64,000 bases of DNA from Bog-473 sp963840245 (GTDB lineage: Bacteria; Actinomycetota; Acidimicrobiia; Acidimicrobiales; RAAP-2). Each line of letters starts with the position of its first letter. Position 1 is the first letter of the stretch. The stretch is from assembly GCA_963840245.1 (NCBI GenBank), contig CAWIYI010000014.1:62001-126000 (forward strand), given 5' to 3'. The notes under the pieces are model-generated. The model did no database searches and was not told the origin of the DNA. It saw only the letters and a list, made by a program, of their open reading frames with translations. The position numbers were made by a program, and so were the translations under genes. Below, piece after piece: positions 33,875 through 42,529 of this stretch.

Positions 33875-35383
33875 TCAGGCCGGGGCCAGCACTTCCAGCG
33901 TCTCCTCCTCGACCGCAACGGCCTCGGCGGCGTCGGGGCGACCCCGCCGGATGAGGGCGAAGGCGCTCACGCCGGCCACCGCCAGGACGATGGCGCTGAA
34001 GGTGAACGCCGTCGTGTAACCGTGGATGGAACCAGCGGTGAGCGAGGCCACCGACTTCCCGTGGGCCGCGACGTAGGACACCGTGGCACTCGTGGCGATG
34101 GTGTTGATCAATGCAGCGCCCATGGTGCCGCCGGTCTGCTGGGTGGCGTTGACCAGTGCGCTGGCCACGCCCGCGTCCTCGGCGCTCACCCCGATCAGGG
34201 CGGTGCTGCTCATGGCGACGAACGACAGGCCCATGCCGAGGCTCACGATGACCTCGGCCGGCAGCACGATGCTGACGTAGGCCGAGTGCACGTCGAGGGT
34301 GCTGAAGAGGAACAGGCCGACCATGCCCAACAGGAGCCCGCCGGTCATGACCGCCCGGGGCCCGAAGCGGGGCAGCAGGCGGCTGGCCAGCGTGGCGCCG
34401 GTGATGATGCCGAGCGAGAACGGCACGAAGGCGAAGCCCGACTTCAGGGCCGAGTAGTGGAGCGTGCCCTGGAAGTAGTACGTGAGCGACAGGAAGGTCC
34501 CCAGGAGCGCGGTTCCCACCAGCAGCGAGGCGAGGAAGGACCCGCCACGGTTGCGGTCGAGCACGACCCGGAGGGGGAGGAGCGGGTGGGCGACGCGCTG
34601 CTCGATGAGGACGAAGGCCACCAGGAGGACGGCGGCCACGGCGAACAACGCGACCGTGACGGAGGCGCCCCAGCCGTCCGTGCCGGCCTTGGTGAAGCCG
34701 TAGACGAGAGCGAGCAGGCCGCCGGTGACGGTGACGGCCCCGGGGAGGTCGTAGCCGTGGTTGGCCGAGGCGCGGCTCTCCGAGACGTAACGGAAGGCGG
34801 CGATCGCGGCCACGATGGCGATCGGCACGTTGATCAGGAGGGTCCAGCGCCACGAGGCGAACTCGGTCAGGAAGCCACCGAGGATCAGCCCGATGGCGGC
34901 GCCGCCGCCGGCGATGCCGCCGTAGACGGCGAAGGCCCGGGCCCGCTCCTTGGGCTCGGTGAAGGCCACCGTGAGGAGCGAGAGCGCGGCGGGCGCCATG
35001 ATGGCGGCGAAGGCACCCTGGAGGGCACGGGCGCTGAAGAGCATGGCCGAGTTCTGCGCCAGCCCGCCCAGTGCGGAGGCGCCGGCGAAGCCGACCAGGC
35101 TGACCACGAACATCCGCTTTCGTCCGAAGTAGTCGGCGATGCGCCCGCCAAGCAGCAGGAGTCCCGCGAAGGCGAGGGTGTACGCCGTGAGCATCCACTG
35201 GCGGTTGGCGGTCGAGATGTGCAGGGCCCGCTGGGCCGACGGCAGGGCGATGATGACCACCGAGGCGTCGAGCACCACCATGAGCTGGGCCACGGCGATG
35301 ATGGCCAGGGCCCGGAAGCGCTTGGGATCGAGGCCGGGCCCGGGTCCGGTCGTCTGGTCGGGGAGGTCGAGGGTCGTGGTCAT
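33875..35383 (-). CDS. DHA2-family MFS drug efflux transporter (14 TM)
   Basis: 502 aa EmrB/QacA-type proton antiporter. First helix LAIIAVAQLMVVLDASVVIIALP contains the motif D1-like LDASVV; motif A LGGRIADYFGRKRMF between helices 2 and 3; motif C-like GGGAAIGLILGG in helix 5. Many later hydrophobic helices give about 14 TM. ATG 35383 follows a GGAG site; the frame extends 77 codons upstream without hydrophobic or conserved content. Divergent from a TetR gene with an operator between, the usual arrangement for a self-regulated efflux pump. Confidence 0.92.
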   Translation of the reverse strand: MTTTLDLPDQTTGPGPGLDPKRFRALAIIAVAQLMVVLDASVVIIALPSAQRALHISTANRQWMLTAYTLAFAGLLLLGGRIADYFGRKRMFVVSLVGFAGASALGGLAQNSAMLFSARALQGAFAAIMAPAALSLLTVAFTEPKERARAFAVYGGIAGGGAAIGLILGGFLTEFASWRWTLLINVPIAIVAAIAAFRYVSESRASANHGYDLPGAVTVTGGLLALVYGFTKAGTDGWGASVTVALFAVAAVLLVAFVLIEQRVAHPLLPLRVVLDRNRGGSFLASLLVGTALLGTFLSLTYYFQGTLHYSALKSGFAFVPFSLGIITGATLASRLLPRFGPRAVMTGGLLLGMVGLFLFSTLDVHSAYVSIVLPAEVIVSLGMGLSFVAMSSTALIGVSAEDAGVASALVNATQQTGGTMGAALINTIATSATVSYVAAHGKSVASLTAGSIHGYTTAFTFSAIVLAVAGVSAFALIRRGRPDAAEAVAVEEETLEVLAPA

Positions 35384-35511
35384 GGTGGTCTCCGTGTCCA
35401 AAGAGGTCCGCCCCCGACTGGCCTGCCCGCCGCCCCGACCTGGAAGGGTCTGGAATTCCCGGCTCGTATGGCTTACAATCGGAATCGGAGTTCTGGTTCC
35501 ACTTAGACTAT

Positions 35512-35529
35512 ACGGAACCTGAGTTCCGT
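35512..35529. promoter_or_regulatory. TetR operator between efflux pump and regulator
   Basis: ACGGAAC-CTGA-GTTCCGT: 7-bp perfect arms, 18 bp overall, 27 bp upstream of the tetR GTG. A related degenerate copy (GGAGTTCTGGTTCC) lies at about 35487-35500. The surrounding stretch from 35466 is AT-richer and holds TATACG at 35509-35514, a possible -10. Confidence 0.6.
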
Positions 35530-35556
35530 TTGTCAACCGGGGGAGGAGAGATTTCC

Positions 35557-36180
35557 GTGGGCCCAAAGCCAAAGGTAGAGGTTGGGTGTGACGAGGCGGC
35601 CGACGCCGGCGCACGCCCGCTGCGAGCCGACGCCCAGCGCAACCGGGACCGCATTCTGGAGGCCGCCGAGACCGTCTTCGCCCTCGAGGGGATCGAGGTC
35701 CCCGTCGACCTCATCGCCGAGAAGGCCGGTGTGGGGGTGGGGACGCTCTACCGCCACTTCCCGACCAAGGAGAAGCTCTGCGAGGCCGTCCTGCTCGACC
35801 GGCTCTCCGCACTCACCGTCGATGCACAGGCGTTGGCGGACGCCGACGACCCGGCGGGAGCATTCTTCAGCTTCCTCGCCCACGTCGTGGACGAGGGCGC
35901 GGCCAAGCGCGACCTGTTGGTCGCCGTCATGGGCGCCGGGCTCGAGTTCGAGGAGGCGGCTGCTGAGGTGAAGGAAGGCCTGCGGGACGCCGTCGGTGTG
36001 CTGCTCCAACGGGCGCAGGCGGTCGGCGCCGTGCGGCCCGACGTCACGCCCACCGCGGTGGTCTCGCTCGTCGGCGCGACCTGCCAAGCGACCGCGCACG
36101 CCGGTGCCGGAGCGCCCTGCGATCTGCTGAACATCGTGTGCGACGGGCTGCGCGCCCAGGCCGGGGGCGGCCCCGGGTAA
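35557..36180 (+). CDS. TetR-family regulator of the divergent efflux pump
   Basis: 207 aa. HTH segment RILEAAETVFALEGIEVPVDLIAEKAGVGVGTLYRHFPTKEKL (given here as one domain, residues about 32-75) is a standard TetR DNA-binding domain; its core is KAGVGVGTLYRHF. The start GTG 35557 follows GGAGGAGAG at ideal spacing; a TTG at 35530 is less likely. It presumably represses the DHA2 pump and itself through the inverted repeat at 35512-35529. Confidence 0.9.
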   Translation: MGPKPKVEVGCDEAADAGARPLRADAQRNRDRILEAAETVFALEGIEVPVDLIAEKAGVGVGTLYRHFPTKEKLCEAVLLDRLSALTVDAQALADADDPAGAFFSFLAHVVDEGAAKRDLLVAVMGAGLEFEEAAAEVKEGLRDAVGVLLQRAQAVGAVRPDVTPTAVVSLVGATCQATAHAGAGAPCDLLNIVCDGLRAQAGGGPG

Positions 36181-36214
36181 CGCCAACGAGGGTCGGGCAC
36201 GCGGATCTGCGCGC

Positions 36215-36988
36215 TCAGCGACCACCGGCCTTGGAGGCGCGCGCCTTGCGCATGGCGCCATAGGGATCGGCCGGGCTGTGCAGCGACAGCCCGCCATCGC
36301 ACTCGAGGATCTGGCCGGTCACCCAGTCCATCGTGTGCAGAGCGATGATCGCCTGCGCGATGTCGCCGGCCTCGCCGAGACGGCCCAGCGCGGTGCGCTC
36401 GGCCACGCCGGCCAGCCACGGGGATCCCTCCACGGTCGCCGAGGGCCCGCGCCCGAGCATCGGGGTCCGCGTCACGCCGGGCGCAACCGCATTGACCCGG
36501 ATGCCGAGCTCGCCCCATTCCACCGCGGCCACCTGCACCAGCATGGACAGAGCAGCCTTCGACGCGCAGTAGAGACCCATGTTGCGGTCGACGAGGCGGG
36601 CGCTGACGCTCGACACGGCGACGAACGATCCCGCCAGCCGCTGCTCTCGCAGGGCCGCGACCCAGGCCCGCATGCACAGCCACGGGCCGCGGGCGTTGAC
36701 CTTCATGACCGTGTCGAACGCCGCGGGCTCGGCCTCGGTCAAGAGGCCCGACTGGCCGACGCCGGCCGTGACGGTGACCCAGGACGGCACACCCCAGCGC
36801 TGGCGCGTCACACCCACGGCATCGTCGATGGCGTCGGGCTCGGTGACATCGCACGTCACGTCGTGGGAGCCCGCGATGTCCCAGGTCACGGTCGTCGTGC
36901 CCCGCGCCCGGTACGCCTCGGCCAGCGCGGCACCGATGCCCGACCCGCCACCGATGACCAGTGCGAACGCCCCAGCATCCTCGTTCAT
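36215..36988 (-). CDS. Short-chain dehydrogenase/reductase
   Basis: 257 aa classical SDR. Cofactor loop GGGSGIGAALAEA, catalytic Ser in VSSVSARLVDRN, YxxxK in LYCASKAALS, and the C-terminal TGQILECDGG. Second-strand residues (TVTWDIAG) include Asp, favouring NAD(H). ATG 36988 directly precedes the fold; the frame continues upstream without support. It lies between the TetR gene and the divergent Baeyer-Villiger-type gene. Substrate unknown. Confidence 0.9.
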   Translation of the reverse strand: MNEDAGAFALVIGGGSGIGAALAEAYRARGTTTVTWDIAGSHDVTCDVTEPDAIDDAVGVTRQRWGVPSWVTVTAGVGQSGLLTEAEPAAFDTVMKVNARGPWLCMRAWVAALREQRLAGSFVAVSSVSARLVDRNMGLYCASKAALSMLVQVAAVEWGELGIRVNAVAPGVTRTPMLGRGPSATVEGSPWLAGVAERTALGRLGEAGDIAQAIIALHTMDWVTGQILECDGGLSLHSPADPYGAMRKARASKAGGR

Positions 36989-37077
36989 GTGCCTCCCTTC
37001 CGCCCAGTCCGGGCCAGACCGTACCCGGCCGGCGGTGCCAGACTCTGGGCTTCGGACTTCCCTTGCTCGGAGGCGCG

Positions 37078-38611
37078 GTGGCGAAGGTGCACGACCCAAC
37101 GACGGCGACGCATCACGTCGACACCGTCCCGGCACGCGGTGAGGCGGCACCGGGACGCCCGGTCCCCCATTGGCGGGTCGCCATCATCGGGGCGGGCGCG
37201 GGCGGCCTCGGTCTGGCCATCCGCCTCAAGAAGACCCGGCAACGCGACTTCGTCCTGTTCGAGGCCTCCGACGGCGTCGGTGGCACCTGGCGTAGTAACA
37301 CCTACCCAGGAGCGGCCTGTGACGTCCCGTCACACCTGTACTCGTACTCCTTCGCGCGGAAGCCCGACTGGACCAAGACCTACGCGGAGCAACCCGAGAT
37401 CCTGCGCTACTTCGAGGAGTGCGCCCAGCGCTTCGGCATCTCGGACCATGTGCGACCCCACACACGCATCACCGCCGCGCACTGGGACGAGCAGGCCCGG
37501 CGCTGGCGGTTGACCGATGCGGAGGGCGGCCGGTACGAGGCCGACGTCGTGGTCAGTGCCGTCGGAACGTTCGCCACTCCGTCGTATCCCGACATTGCCG
37601 GACTCGACTCCTTCGCCGGCCCGTGCTTCCACTCGGCCCGCTGGGAACACGACCACGACCTGGTGGGCCGCCGGGTGGCCGTCATCGGGACCGGGGCCAG
37701 CGCGGCGCAGATCGTGCCCGAGCTGGCCAAGGTGGCCGAAACGGTGGACGTCTTCCAGCGCACGCCGCAATGGATCCTGCCGCGCTCGGACAAGCCGTTC
37801 ACCGAGGAGCAGAAACGCCGGTTCGCCCGCAACCCAATTGCGGCCCGGCGCCACCGCCGCGGAGCTCTACTGGGCCTTCGAGAACACGATCGCGTTCCGT
37901 CACGGCGAAGAGGGTGCCGAGCAACTCAAGGCGATCGCGCTCGGCCACATCGAGTACCGGATCAAGGATGACGGCCTGCGGGCCAAGCTCACCCCCGACT
38001 ACCCGTTCGGGTGCAAGCGCACGTTGGTCTGCAGCGACTTCTACAAGGCCGTCCTGCGCGACAACGTGGAACTGGTGACGGAGCGCATCGAGCGGGTCAC
38101 GCCGGGCGCCGTCGTCACGACGGGCGGACGCGAGCATCCTGTGGACGCCATCGTGCTGGCCACCGGGTTCAGGGCGACCGAGTACCTGGAGGGGATCGAG
38201 GTGGTCGGCGTGGGCGGGCGCCGCCTGCACGACGAGTGGTCGGAGGTGCCGCACGCCTACATGGGCCTGACGGTGGCGGGGTATCCCAACTTCTTCATGC
38301 TCTACGGCCCGAACACCAACCAGGGCGGGAACTCCATCATCGTGATCCTCGAGGCCCAGTCGGCCTATGTCCTGAGCGCGCTGCGGGCCATGCGCTGGCG
38401 TCGGGCCCGCGCCGTCGATGTCCGGCCCGAGGTCATGGACGCCTACAACCGGGAGCTCCAGGAGGCGTTGGCCGGGACCGTCTGGAGCGACGGGTGCCAG
38501 AGCTACTTCACCAACGCCAACGGGAAGATCGCCACCCAGCTGCCCCAGACGTCCAGGTGGTATGCCCAAAGGACGAAGCACTTCAGGATGCGGGAGTATG
38601 TCCGGTCATGA
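37078..38611 (+). CDS. Flavin-containing (Baeyer-Villiger-type) monooxygenase, one frameshift
   Basis: FAD- and NADPH-dependent class B monooxygenase, about 510 aa. FAD motif VAIIGAGAGGLG, ATG-like GVGGTWRSNTYPG, the BVMO fingerprint FAGPCFHSARW (FxGxxxHxxxW), NADPH motif VAVIGTGASAAQ, and late TGFRATEYLEG and YGPNTNQGG. The frame changes at about 37846-37851 (ggcgccacc), continuing ATAAELYWAFENTIAF. GTG 37078 follows GGAGG. The stop overlaps the start of the oxidoreductase at 38608. Probably inserts oxygen next to a ketone made by upstream oxidases; unproven. Confidence 0.87.
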
Positions 38612-39576
38612 AGGCAGCGGTGTACTACGAGACCGGAGCGCCCGAGGTGTTCCGCTACGAGGACGTGCCCGACCCCGTGGCGGGCCCGGGCGAGATCCTG
38701 ATCGGTGTCGAGGCGGTCAGTATCGAGGGCGGTGACACGCTGAACCGGCTGGGCGGCGACCTGGTCCGGGTTCCCCATGTGGTGGGTTACCAGTGCGCCG
38801 GCACCGTCTTGGAGGTCGGAGCGGATGTGCGCGGCTTCGACGTGGGCGACCGTGCCGTGACGGTGGGACTCGACGGCTCGCACGCCGAACGCCGAGCGAC
38901 GCCGGAGAGCTTCGCCTGGAAGATCCCCGACGGCGTGTCCACCGACGAGGCGGCCTGCGTGCCCGTGCCCTTCGGCACGGCCGACGACTGCCTGTTCGAG
39001 TTCGGCCACCTGCAGGCGGGCGAGACGGCGCTGATCCACGCCGGGGCGGGGGGCGTCGGCATCGCGGCGATCCAGATGGCCAAGCGGGCCGGCGCCCGGG
39101 TCCTCGCCACCGCATCGAGCGACGACCGCCTCGAGCGCCTGAAGGAGCTCGGCCTCGACGAGGGCATCAACTACGTCACCGACGACTTCGTCGCCGAGGC
39201 GCGCCGGCTGACCGATGGCCGCGGGGTGGACGTCGTCGTGGACTCGGTGGGAGGCGTGACGCTCCAGGGGAGCATCAACGTGCTGGCCTACCGGGGCCGG
39301 TGCGTGACGGTGGGCGACGCCGGGCGGTCATCGGCGGAGCATCTCGACATCTCGACCATGCGCGGCAACAACCAGACCCTGTCCGGCTACTTCCTCGGGG
39401 CTGAGCTCCTCTTGTCGCCGCGCCCTCACGCCATGATCGCCGGGCACCTCGACGCCATCGCGCGCGGCGAGCTGAAGGTGGTGATCGACCGTACGTTCCC
39501 GCTCGCCGACGCGGCGGGGGCCCACGCCTTCATCGAGAGCCGGCAGGCCTTCGGCCGCGTGCTGCTCATTCCCTGA
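38608..39576 (+). CDS. Quinone oxidoreductase-type (zinc-independent MDR) enzyme
   Basis: 322 aa medium-chain reductase. MKAAVYYETGAPEVFRYEDVPDP start, GroES-like domain without the structural Cys cluster, then Rossmann loop IHAGAGGVGIAAIQMAKRAGA (core AGAGGVG) and VDVVVDSVGG, as in NADPH:quinone reductases. ATG overlaps the BVMO stop (ATGA), so the two are coupled. It may reduce an enone or quinone product of the monooxygenase. Confidence 0.9.
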   Translation: MKAAVYYETGAPEVFRYEDVPDPVAGPGEILIGVEAVSIEGGDTLNRLGGDLVRVPHVVGYQCAGTVLEVGADVRGFDVGDRAVTVGLDGSHAERRATPESFAWKIPDGVSTDEAACVPVPFGTADDCLFEFGHLQAGETALIHAGAGGVGIAAIQMAKRAGARVLATASSDDRLERLKELGLDEGINYVTDDFVAEARRLTDGRGVDVVVDSVGGVTLQGSINVLAYRGRCVTVGDAGRSSAEHLDISTMRGNNQTLSGYFLGAELLLSPRPHAMIAGHLDAIARGELKVVIDRTFPLADAAGAHAFIESRQAFGRVLLIP

Positions 39577-39592
39577 AAATTCGAGCAAAGAA

Positions 39593-39641
39593 TCACCGTT
39601 GTCACCGAATGTTCACCGAACGCCCCGAATCGACGCGTCGA
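39593..39641. promoter_or_regulatory. PHO-box-like direct repeats and palindrome upstream of the DUF2510-like gene
   Basis: TCACCGAA occurs at 39602-39609 and 39613-39620, 11 bp apart, inside TGTCACCGAAT / GTTCACCGAAC; a third partial TCACCG is at 39593. This matches the 11-bp direct-repeat design of actinobacterial PhoP boxes (GTTCACC type). The perfect palindrome TCGACGCGTCGA follows at 39630-39641. Candidate phosphate-response site; binding not shown. Confidence 0.4.
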
Positions 39642-39751
39642 GCGACATTCGACGTGGGCGCGATCCCAACGTGTTTTTCGGACGTGTGGAACACTCGACG
39701 ACCAGGCGAACAAGACCAGCAGCAGGGCCGTACGGTTGAGGGAGAACGATT

Positions 39752-40078
39752 GTGACTGTTGAAACGGAAGAAGGCTGGTACACCGACCCCTTCGGACTCC
39801 ATGAGGCGCGTTGGCTGTCCGACGGGCATCCCACCAAGCTCGTCCGCGACCGCGGCGTCGAGTCCTACGACCAGATACCGGATGGACCGGCAACCCAAAC
39901 TCCCATGAGGCTCGAAGAAGATCCCGAAGCGACGGACGGAGCGGACTTGCGACGGGCTGACAGTGCCGAAGGACTGCAGGCCTACGACGTGACGACGGCC
40001 AGTCTTTCGGCGTTGGATGCCGTTGCCCAGGACGGGGCCCCCAACTTCCAGCGGCTCTATGAAGGCGAGGAGTACTAA
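39752..40078 (+). CDS. DUF2510-like small protein
   Basis: 108 aa. N-terminus WYTDPFGLHEARWLSDG matches the DUF2510 pattern (GWYxDPxG...RWWDG) found at the ends of many actinobacterial membrane or secreted proteins; here it stands alone with an acidic, probably disordered C-terminal half (RLEEDPEATDGADLRR). No membrane segment. GTG 39752 follows GGGAGAA. Separate transcript behind PHO-box-like repeats. Function unknown. Confidence 0.7.
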   Translation: MTVETEEGWYTDPFGLHEARWLSDGHPTKLVRDRGVESYDQIPDGPATQTPMRLEEDPEATDGADLRRADSAEGLQAYDVTTASLSALDAVAQDGAPNFQRLYEGEEY

Positions 40079-40253
40079 CGCCCGTCGCGAGACGGACGCC
40101 GCCCCGTCCCGGCCCTTGTTTGGCTGAAGAAGCCTGTTCCTGAAGGGCGCCGGGCGGAGATCTATGCCAGGATCTGCCGGCGCAAGAAGCGTTCGATCTG
40201 TTCTGGCAGTCACTGGTCGGCCTCTGTGTTCGTCGCGTCGAGGAGGAGGAATT

Positions 40254-40874
40254 GTGGAACTCAGAGTCGTCGGTGCCGGGGTCGGTCGAACGGGGACGCA
40301 TTCACTCAAGCTGGCGCTCGAGCAGCTCCTCGATGCCCCGTGTCACCACATGATCGAGATCCTCGGGGACCCCGACCAGATTCCGGCCTGGATCGACGCC
40401 GTCAACGGTCGAGAGGTCGACTGGTCACGAATGTTGGCGCGCTATGGGGCGATCGTGGATTGGCCGGGTGCGTCGTTCTGGCGAGAACTGTCACGGGCTT
40501 ACCCGGATGCGCTCGTGCTCCTGTCGGTTCGCGATCCCGAAGAGTGGTACCGCAGCGCCTCGAACACCATCTTCTTGACCTTCGACAACATGCCGCCGGA
40601 GGTCGCGCCGTGGATGGACGCGGTGCGCCAGCTCTTGAGGGAGCGGTTCTGCGACCGCTTTGACGACCCGGAAGCGATGATGGATGCCTATGTTCGTCAC
40701 AACGACGACGTGCGTTCCGAAGTGCCGGCGAGCCGACTTCTCGAATGGGATCTCGGCGACGGCTGGGGTCCGATCTGCGAACGACTCGGACTGCCTGTCC
40801 CCGGTGAGACATTCCCGGTCACGAACTCGACGGACGAGTTCCGCGAGATGGTCGGCATTCCGCCTCTCACCTGA
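40254..40874 (+). CDS. Sulfotransferase-family protein
   Basis: 206 aa, PAPS-dependent sulfotransferase (Sulfotransfer_4 type). 5'-phosphosulfate loop VVGAGVGRTGTHSLKLAL near the N-terminus, DWPGASFWREL after it, and the 3'-phosphate motif LLSVRDPEEWYRSA. GTG 40254 follows GAGGAGGA. No adjacent PAPS-synthesis genes. Acceptor could be a small metabolite or lipid; unknown. Confidence 0.85.
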   Translation: MELRVVGAGVGRTGTHSLKLALEQLLDAPCHHMIEILGDPDQIPAWIDAVNGREVDWSRMLARYGAIVDWPGASFWRELSRAYPDALVLLSVRDPEEWYRSASNTIFLTFDNMPPEVAPWMDAVRQLLRERFCDRFDDPEAMMDAYVRHNDDVRSEVPASRLLEWDLGDGWGPICERLGLPVPGETFPVTNSTDEFREMVGIPPLT

Positions 40875-41057
40875 CGCCCACTGGATGCAGATGGACGCAC
40901 CCGACACGGTCAACTCCGTCCTCCTGGACTTCCTCCCGGCCTGACACCCGACATGCGCCTCGAGCGCCTCGGGGCAAACGTGCAGCGGGTTCGGACCGGG
41001 AACTCCGCTTCGTGGAGCATCCGGCGGGAGGCCTGACCGGCGCGGGAAGCTTTGTGC

Positions 41058-41519
41058 ATGGGGAGCGAGGTGCCGACCACGGAATGCTTTGTCTGCGCCA
41101 AACATGCGCTCGGGGATGCTGCCCCGGGGGGCGTCCTCTTCGCGGATGAGCTGGTCTATGCGGGACATGCCTCTCCCCGGGCCGGGCCGACCGCGTACCG
41201 GGGTTACCTCGTCGTCGAGCCCGTGCGGCATGCCGCGGGGCTGGGCGACTTGACCGATCCGGAAGCCGCCGCTCTGGGTCTCATGGTGAACCGTCTGGCC
41301 CGAGCCCTGAAGGAGGTGGCGGAAGCCGAGCACGTGTACAGCTTCGTGTTCGGCGACGGAGTTGCCCACCTGCACGTCGTCCTGGCGCCCCGGTATGCCG
41401 GCACCCCGCGGGAGTACTGGGGCGTTCGTCTCGCCGAATGGCCCGGCGCACCGCGAGTCGGCGAGCCCGAGATGCGGAACCTGGTCGCTCGCCTCCGGGC
41501 ACACGTCATCGGTGAGTGA
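41058..41519 (+). CDS. HIT-family hydrolase
   Basis: 153 aa. N-terminal CFVCAKH zinc-like pair, YRGYLVVEPVRHAAGLGDLTD, and catalytic HLHVVLAP (HxHxx; the third His of the classic HxHxHxx triad is not seen, as in some HIT branches). Such proteins hydrolyse nucleotide-phosphoramidate or dinucleoside polyphosphate bonds. ATG 41058 chosen; a TTG two codons earlier is unlikely. A small inverted repeat (CCGG...CTCC...GGAG...CCGG, 40996-41024) lies upstream and may end the sulfotransferase transcript. Confidence 0.82.
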   Translation: MGSEVPTTECFVCAKHALGDAAPGGVLFADELVYAGHASPRAGPTAYRGYLVVEPVRHAAGLGDLTDPEAAALGLMVNRLARALKEVAEAEHVYSFVFGDGVAHLHVVLAPRYAGTPREYWGVRLAEWPGAPRVGEPEMRNLVARLRAHVIGE

Positions 41520-41637
41520 GGAGGAGGCACGTCGCCGATCTCCGTGACACGAGTCCTCACTCCGGACTCTGGGTGGGCCGGGCGCCCCTCGACACCCGGC
41601 GAAGACCCGTGGCCTGCTCGTGCGTATGCTGCCGACG

Positions 41638-42150
41638 ATGGCGGAGGCCGATCATCAGATGGAGGCCATTGGCGGCTTGCACCGGCTCTTCGCGCGGCGC
41701 GCAATCGACTACTGGCTGTTCGGAGGTTGGGCCGTCGACTTTCATGCCGGGAGGGTCACCCGGAGACATGCGGACATCGACGTCGCCGTGTGGCAGGCCG
41801 ACTTCGAACGTATTGACGGCGTGCTCGGCGAGGACGACTGGACACGCCGCGCGCAGCCCGGCGAGGACGGGTACACCGAGTACGAGAACGGCGTGCACCG
41901 TCTGGACCTCGCCTTTCTCGTCCGGGACGACGAGGGCGTCGTGTACACCCCGCTTGTCGAGGGTCGTGGCGCTTGGCCCACGGGCTCCTTCGGCGATGAC
42001 GTGAGGGAGCTCGACGGCATCGTCGCGCGGGTCGTGACCCTGTCCTCACTGATCGAGGACAAGTCGCAGAGTCACGGGCGCGAGCAGTCCGCGACGAGCA
42101 AGGATCGGGCTGACGTGGCTGTGCTCATGCAGCTTTCGTCGGAGGAATGA
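41638..42150 (+). CDS. Nucleotidyltransferase resembling aminoglycoside/lincosamide adenylyltransferases
   Basis: About 170 aa. The GGWAVDFHAGRVTRRHADIDVAVW segment (core GGWAVDxxxGRxTRxHxDIDVAV) is the signature of ANT(2'')/LinB-type nucleotidyltransferases, with the catalytic Asp pair DID. A third acidic residue lies in HRLDLAFLV. Length and motif order fit a minimal antibiotic or small-molecule adenylyltransferase. Start uncertain: ATG 41638 preferred, GTG 41620 possible. No mobile element nearby, so it is probably an intrinsic gene rather than acquired resistance; activity is not established. Confidence 0.72.
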   Translation: MAEADHQMEAIGGLHRLFARRAIDYWLFGGWAVDFHAGRVTRRHADIDVAVWQADFERIDGVLGEDDWTRRAQPGEDGYTEYENGVHRLDLAFLVRDDEGVVYTPLVEGRGAWPTGSFGDDVRELDGIVARVVTLSSLIEDKSQSHGREQSATSKDRADVAVLMQLSSEE

Positions 42151-42529
42151 GGCCGCGTCCCGGTCCCTTTTTGAAAGGGTCGTTTCGGGTCACAACTGGC
42201 ACAGGTTCGTAACGCGTCCCACAGCCAGGGTTTACAAGGGACCTTTAGGCTTTCCTGACAGCGAGACGGCCGGCGCCCTTGGTCCTCACCCCCGATTCCC
42301 CCCGGAGGGGGCGCCGGCCGAATCGCGTCTGGCACGGTAATCGAACGCTGCCGGGCCGGTCGGTCGCCCCTTCCACCGCCCCGCCAGCTGGGACGACCCG
42401 GCCGACGCCCCTTCGCGACGGGCGAACTCGACACGGGCCCGCGCCATGTCGCGCCGCTACGCTCGTCGAACTGGGCCGCCGGTGCACCCCCGTGGACGCG
42501 GGGGCCGGTGGAAACGCGGGAGAACGTGC
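42151..42529. other. 379-bp intergenic region with a long inverted repeat
   Basis: Contains the small hairpin at 42165-42179 and a perfect 12-bp inverted repeat: CGGCCGGCGCCC (42267-42278) and GGGCGCCGGCCG (42309-42320), enclosing C-rich and G-rich runs that could extend the stem. It lies 210-260 bp upstream of the DyP gene and could be a transcription terminator, an RNA leader structure or a protein-binding site. No tRNA-like arms and no convincing ORF. Confidence 0.45.
42165..42179 (+). terminator. Small hairpin after the nucleotidyltransferase gene
   Basis: CCCTTT-TTG-AAAGGG, a perfect 6-bp stem, 15 bp beyond the stop codon, followed by tcgtttcggg. A weak intrinsic terminator candidate. 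Confidence 0.35.

Noticed and set aside
42240..42330. tRNA or structured RNA gene
   Set aside because: The inverted repeat lacks cloverleaf arms, anticodon loop and T-loop GGTTCGA; kept only as an inverted repeat.
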